From Clostridia bacterium (GTDB lineage Bacteria > Bacillota > Clostridia > Christensenellales > Christensenellaceae), in NCBI GenBank assembly GCA_017439085.1, contig JAFRTU010000013.1:28397-92396 (forward strand): a stretch of DNA of 64,000 nt, in the 5' to 3' direction. A program made the position numbers and the translations under genes. Shown here piece after piece: positions 61,129 to 64,000 of this stretch. Position 1 is the stretch's first letter. Every line of letters begins with the position of its first letter. Under the pieces are notes generated by a model. That model was not told the DNA's origin, did not search any database, and saw only the letters and a program-made list of their open reading frames with translations.

Positions 61129-61152
61129 AGACGCCATTAAGGCGTCTTTTTT
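61129..61152 (+). terminator. Terminator of the tRNA-Val/6S/tRNA-Gln unit
   Basis: AGACGCC/GGCGTCT (61129-61135 with 61141-61147), loop ATTAA, six T in all, starting at the base after the tRNA CCA. Confidence 0.9.
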
Positions 61153-61179
61153 GTATCGCTTACCATTTTTGCATATTTA

Positions 61180-61208
61180 TTGATACCCATTCCTGCCTCT
61201 GATAAAAT
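61180..61208 (+). promoter_or_regulatory. Promoter of the alpha-oxoamine synthase operon
   Basis: TTGATA (61180-61185), 17 bases, TAAAAT (61203-61208); five of six at each box. It lies 43 bases before the ATG. Confidence 0.7.
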
Positions 61209-61251
61209 ACATCTATATTATTAGAATCATTTTATTCGGAGGAATTATTCT

Positions 61252-62442
61252 ATGGATATTTTCGAAAAGATGGAAATACCTCTGTTGAACAAGGTCCGCG
61301 AAGCGGGAGTCTATCCCTATTTTCATGAGCTCCAGTCCAGACAGGATACAACGGTAATCATGGAAGGCAAGCGCAGGATCATGCTCGGGTCCAACAACTA
61401 TCTCGGCCTTACCACAAATGAGAGAGTCGTAGAGGCAGGGATAAAGGCCTTAGAGAAATACGGTACAGGGTGTTCGGGGTCCAGATTTCTTAACGGTACT
61501 CTCGACATGCACATTCAGCTGGAACATGATCTGGCAGAATTCCTCGGTAAGGAAGACTGTGTCACGTTCTCTACCGGATTCCAGTCCAACCTGGGCATCA
61601 TAAGCGCAGTCGTAGGAAGACATGATTACGTTGTATGCGACAGAGAGAACCATGCCAGCATCTATGACGGCTGCAAGCTGTCATACGGCAAGATGGTCAG
61701 ATATACCCATAACGATATGGATGACCTGAGGAGCAAGCTCGAGGCCATTCCTCAGAGCGCCGGTATACTCATCGTTACCGACGGAGTGTTCTCCATGGGA
61801 GGAGATATTGCAGATCTTCCCGCAATAGTGAAGCTGGCCAGAGAGTTCGGAGCCAGAGTGATGGTAGACGATGCTCACGGTCTCGGAGTCCTCGGAAACG
61901 GAGGAAGAGGCACGGCTGATTACTTCGGACTTACCGATGAAGTCGACATCATCATGGGAACTTTCTCCAAGTCCCTTGCAAGCCTTGGCGGTTATATGGC
62001 TACGTCACACAGAGTCGCCGATTATGTAAGGCACACTTCAAGGCCATTCATCTTCAGCGCATCTATACCTCCTGCATGCTGTGCAGCAGCACTTGAGGCA
62101 CTTCATGTTCTTAGAGAGACCCCGGAACTCGTCACCAGACTCAATGATCTGGCTCTGTATATGAGAGAAGGATTCAAGAAGAGGGGCATCCCGATAAGAG
62201 AGAGCAAGACGCCTCTTCCGACACCATGCTCGACTCCTATCATACCAATATATACATATGAAGAGTTTGCCACACTTGCAAAGGCAAAGGAACTCTATGA
62301 CAACGGAGTCTATGTGAACAACGTGCTTCCGCCCGCAACACCTGAGAATGAGTGCCTGCTGAGGACCAGCTATATGGCTACCCATACAAAGGAACTTCTC
62401 GAGGAAGCTCTCGACATATTTGAGAAAGTACTTGTGAAATGA
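61252..62442 (+). CDS. Alpha-oxoamine synthase, serine palmitoyltransferase/KBL-like
   Basis: 396 residues. PLP-enzyme fold type I: GSNNYLGLTTNERV, YGTGCSGSRFLNGT, the PLP Asp in VDDAHGLGVLG and the Schiff-base Lys240 in TFSKSLASLGGYMA. The TFSKSxASxGGY pattern and SRPFIFSASIPPA are nearer to bacterial serine palmitoyltransferases than to BioF or Kbl in my reading. The family condenses an amino acid with an acyl-CoA or acyl-ACP. It overlaps a short-chain reductase gene by four bases. GGAGGA precedes the ATG. Confidence 0.75.
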   Translation: MDIFEKMEIPLLNKVREAGVYPYFHELQSRQDTTVIMEGKRRIMLGSNNYLGLTTNERVVEAGIKALEKYGTGCSGSRFLNGTLDMHIQLEHDLAEFLGKEDCVTFSTGFQSNLGIISAVVGRHDYVVCDRENHASIYDGCKLSYGKMVRYTHNDMDDLRSKLEAIPQSAGILIVTDGVFSMGGDIADLPAIVKLAREFGARVMVDDAHGLGVLGNGGRGTADYFGLTDEVDIIMGTFSKSLASLGGYMATSHRVADYVRHTSRPFIFSASIPPACCAAALEALHVLRETPELVTRLNDLALYMREGFKKRGIPIRESKTPLPTPCSTPIIPIYTYEEFATLAKAKELYDNGVYVNNVLPPATPENECLLRTSYMATHTKELLEEALDIFEKVLVK

Positions 62443-63230
62443 ACGGGAAAACAGCCGTCATTACAGGAGCATCCAGCGGGATAGGTCTTGCACTCGCAAG
62501 GCTGATGGTCAGAGAAGGCTATACAGTGTATAACCTTTCAAGAAGAGATGCCGGGACAGAAGGAGTCTGCCACATCAGTACGGACGTCACCTCCACAGAG
62601 AGTGTTAAGAATGCAGTCGAAGAGATCCTTTCAAGGGAAAAGAAGATAGACGTTCTCGTGTCCAATGCAGGATACGGAATATCCGGAGCGATCGAGAACA
62701 CCGCTGAGGAGGATGCATTAAGGCAGCTGGACGTCAACTTCTATGGGCTGTTCAGGATATCGAAAGCCGTGCTTCCCATCATGAGAAAACAGAGACAGGG
62801 GAAGATCATTGCCATCAGCTCCGTCGCAGGAGCGATATCAATACCATTCCAGACAATGTATTCCGTCAGCAAGGCAGCGATCAATTCATATGTAATGGCT
62901 CTGGCAAACGAGGTTAGGCCTTTTGGAATCAAGGTGGCTGCAGTGCTGCCGGGCGATGCAAGGACGAACTTCACCATGGCAAGAGAGAAGAACGAAACGG
63001 ATGATTCCGAGTACAGAGAAAGACTGGATAAGTCCGTTGCGGGAATGGAGAAGGACGAGCAGAACGGCATGACACCAGAATATGTGGCGAGCCGCATATA
63101 CAGGGTCATAAGGAAGAAAACTCCAAAGCCCATGACTGTGGTGGGAGTGAAGTACAAAGTGTTTACAGTACTTTTCAAGATACTTCCTTCCCGGTTTGCT
63201 AACTGGGTCGTCGGAAAACTGTACGCGTAA
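62439..63230 (+). CDS. Short-chain dehydrogenase/reductase, 3-ketosphinganine-reductase-like
   Basis: 263 residues. NAD(P)-binding TGASSGIGLALA at the N-terminus, VSNAGYG, ISSVAG and the catalytic YSVSK (Tyr141, Lys145). The C-terminal 40 residues are hydrophobic and amphipathic (KVFTVLFKILPSRFANWVVG), fitting membrane contact. Translationally coupled to the alpha-oxoamine synthase (ATGA), it may reduce its keto product. The substrate is inferred from the pairing only. Confidence 0.78.
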   Translation: MNGKTAVITGASSGIGLALARLMVREGYTVYNLSRRDAGTEGVCHISTDVTSTESVKNAVEEILSREKKIDVLVSNAGYGISGAIENTAEEDALRQLDVNFYGLFRISKAVLPIMRKQRQGKIIAISSVAGAISIPFQTMYSVSKAAINSYVMALANEVRPFGIKVAAVLPGDARTNFTMAREKNETDDSEYRERLDKSVAGMEKDEQNGMTPEYVASRIYRVIRKKTPKPMTVVGVKYKVFTVLFKILPSRFANWVVGKLYA

Positions 63231-63238
63231 AAATCAAA

Positions 63239-63266
63239 AAAGGTCGGTCTTTTATGACCGACCTTT
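63239..63266. terminator. Bidirectional terminator between the reductase and the phosphoribosyltransferase
   Basis: AAAGGTCGGTC/GACCGACCTTT (63239-63249 with 63256-63266), loop TTTTAT, A-run before it. Confidence 0.9.
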
Positions 63267-63283
63267 ATCTTTACATCCTGTTT

Positions 63284-63841
63284 TCAGACGGGATTGCCTT
63301 CACTGTCGAGAAGCGGGAGAGGCGCAAGGACCTTGATGTCAGTTCTGTTTATGGCATCTCCTTCGGCAAGGACCGCCATCTTTCCGACTATGATGCCGCC
63401 TGCCTTTTCAACGAGCTTCTCAAGAGCGAGGAGAGAGTTTCCTGTGCTTATGACATCGTCCACTATCAGGACCTTTTTACCATTAAGCAGGTTCACTTCA
63501 TCTTCTCCGAGATACAGTTGTTGGCTTGACAGCGTGGTTATCGAGTTGACGGGCACGCTTATCGGGTTTGGCATGTAGACCTTGAGGCCTTTTCTTGCCA
63601 CTACATATCTGGCTTTTCCGTTCTGCCTTGCCATCTCGTGAGCAACTGGTATGCCTTTGGATTCGGCTGTGATGATCACGTCATGTTCGGGAGCTATCTT
63701 CAGGAGCTCTTCTGCGCATCTTTCCGTGAGTTCACTGTCACCCAGCATTATGAAAGCAGCTATGCTGAGTTTATCGTTGAGAGGGCATACGAGAAGGTCT
63801 CTTTCAAGCCCTGCTACGTTTATTCTGAAATACTTGCTCAT
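63284..63841 (-). CDS. Purine phosphoribosyltransferase (Apt/Xpt-like)
   Basis: 185 residues from MSKYFRINVAG at 63841 (AAAGGATGG upstream). The PRPP loop is VLIVDDVISTGNSLLALE, and the flexible loop with ITAESKGIPVAHEMARQ is typical of adenine/xanthine phosphoribosyltransferases. Base specificity cannot be decided. It lies 30 bases after murA on the same strand. Confidence 0.87.
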   Translation of the reverse strand: MSKYFRINVAGLERDLLVCPLNDKLSIAAFIMLGDSELTERCAEELLKIAPEHDVIITAESKGIPVAHEMARQNGKARYVVARKGLKVYMPNPISVPVNSITTLSSQQLYLGEDEVNLLNGKKVLIVDDVISTGNSLLALEKLVEKAGGIIVGKMAVLAEGDAINRTDIKVLAPLPLLDSEGNPV

Positions 63842-63871
63842 AATAATCCATCCTTTACCGATCAATACTGA

Positions 63872-64000
63872 TCAATCAAAATCAACTTCAAATTCTGCGG
63901 GATCCTCTTCCTCGACCGGGACTCTTGAGATGTCTGCTCCGAGAGATATGAGCTTGTTCTCGATCCGGTCATAGCCTCTGTCTATATATTCGACATTGTA
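63872..64000 (-). CDS. murA: UDP-N-acetylglucosamine 1-carboxyvinyltransferase, C-terminal end
   Basis: Only the last 42 codons are in the window, reading YNVEYIDRGYDRIENKL then ISLGADISRVPVEEEDPAEF and ending EVDFD. IDRGY..IE.KL..LGADI is the invariant MurA C-terminus. MurA starts peptidoglycan precursor synthesis from UDP-GlcNAc, the product line of the glm genes seen at 17-20 kb. The rest lies right of the window. Confidence 0.85.
   Translation of the reverse strand, partial: YNVEYIDRGYDRIENKLISLGADISRVPVEEEDPAEFEVDFD

Overview
The window is a chromosomal segment of a Gram-positive anaerobe, most likely a member of the Bacillota, class Clostridia. Four things point there: the conserved order rho - rpmE - DUF1385 - prmC - prfA - tsaC - rpiB - upp; a long Gram-positive-type SRP RNA; NlpC/P60 and VanY wall hydrolases; and a beta/gamma pair of a sodium-pumping decarboxylase. 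No species can be named from the sequence. Base composition is moderate, yet arginine is written almost only as AGA/AGG and isoleucine very often as ATA, in all genes alike. I see no prophage, insertion sequence, CRISPR array or replication origin. The window is mostly ordinary housekeeping and catabolic DNA with a few unusual loci.

Layout. 1-5.3 kb: the start of an old-yellow-enzyme gene, a nitroreductase, an HD hydrolase, a MATE transporter fused to an RsbW-like ATPase domain, and an HMA/ZIP metal pair. 5.5-11.2 kb: a GH172-type hydrolase followed by a partner-switching signalling operon (STAS, membrane-bound SpoIIE-type phosphatase, a three-domain STAS-APH kinase-RsbW fusion, PHP phosphoesterase). 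11.2-16.4 kb: a serine hydrolase, PAP2 phosphatase, esterase, AEC carrier, GH125 mannosidase and acylphosphatase. 16.4-20.6 kb: trxB, glmM, glmS. 20.6-25.3 kb: an MFS carrier, tRNA-Ser and a Gld-type ABC system. 25.7-34.5 kb: an FGGY kinase, NudC-type Nudix hydrolase, asd, a class I amidotransferase, a DMT exporter, oadB/oadG, an acetyltransferase and a large peptidoglycan hydrolase. 34.7-38.1 kb: a second serine hydrolase, a lipoprotein, DUF1934 and a metallo-beta-lactamase-fold protein. 38.3-45.8 kb: the rho-to-upp housekeeping block and the SRP RNA. 45.8-57.2 kb: YigZ, a membrane-anchored repeat protein, VanY and CapA, thyA/folA, PduL, an esterase, pepT, a transaldolase-type aldolase and a second MATE exporter. 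57.4-61.1 kb: MTA/SAH nucleosidase coupled to a tandem pseudo-methyltransferase, a cyclophilin, then tRNA-Val, 6S RNA and tRNA-Gln. 61.2-64 kb: an alpha-oxoamine synthase with a short-chain reductase, a phosphoribosyltransferase and the end of murA.

Most unusual points: (1) the partner-switching operon, which has no sigma factor and carries a small-molecule-kinase-like domain between a STAS and an RsbW-like domain, with another RsbW-like domain fused to a MATE transporter 2.4 kb upstream; (2) a 687-residue protein made of a winged helix and two Dam/D12-type methyltransferase modules whose catalytic motifs are lost, two bases behind the SAH nucleosidase gene; (3) a 6S RNA that begins at the CCA end of tRNA-Val and is followed by tRNA-Gln in one apparent transcription unit; (4) a two-gene alpha-oxoamine synthase/reductase unit resembling the first two steps of sphingoid-base synthesis; (5) a palindrome centred on the -35 box of the HMA/ZIP promoter and matching TTTAAACAC sites at the -35 boxes of the divergent MATE/mtnN promoters.
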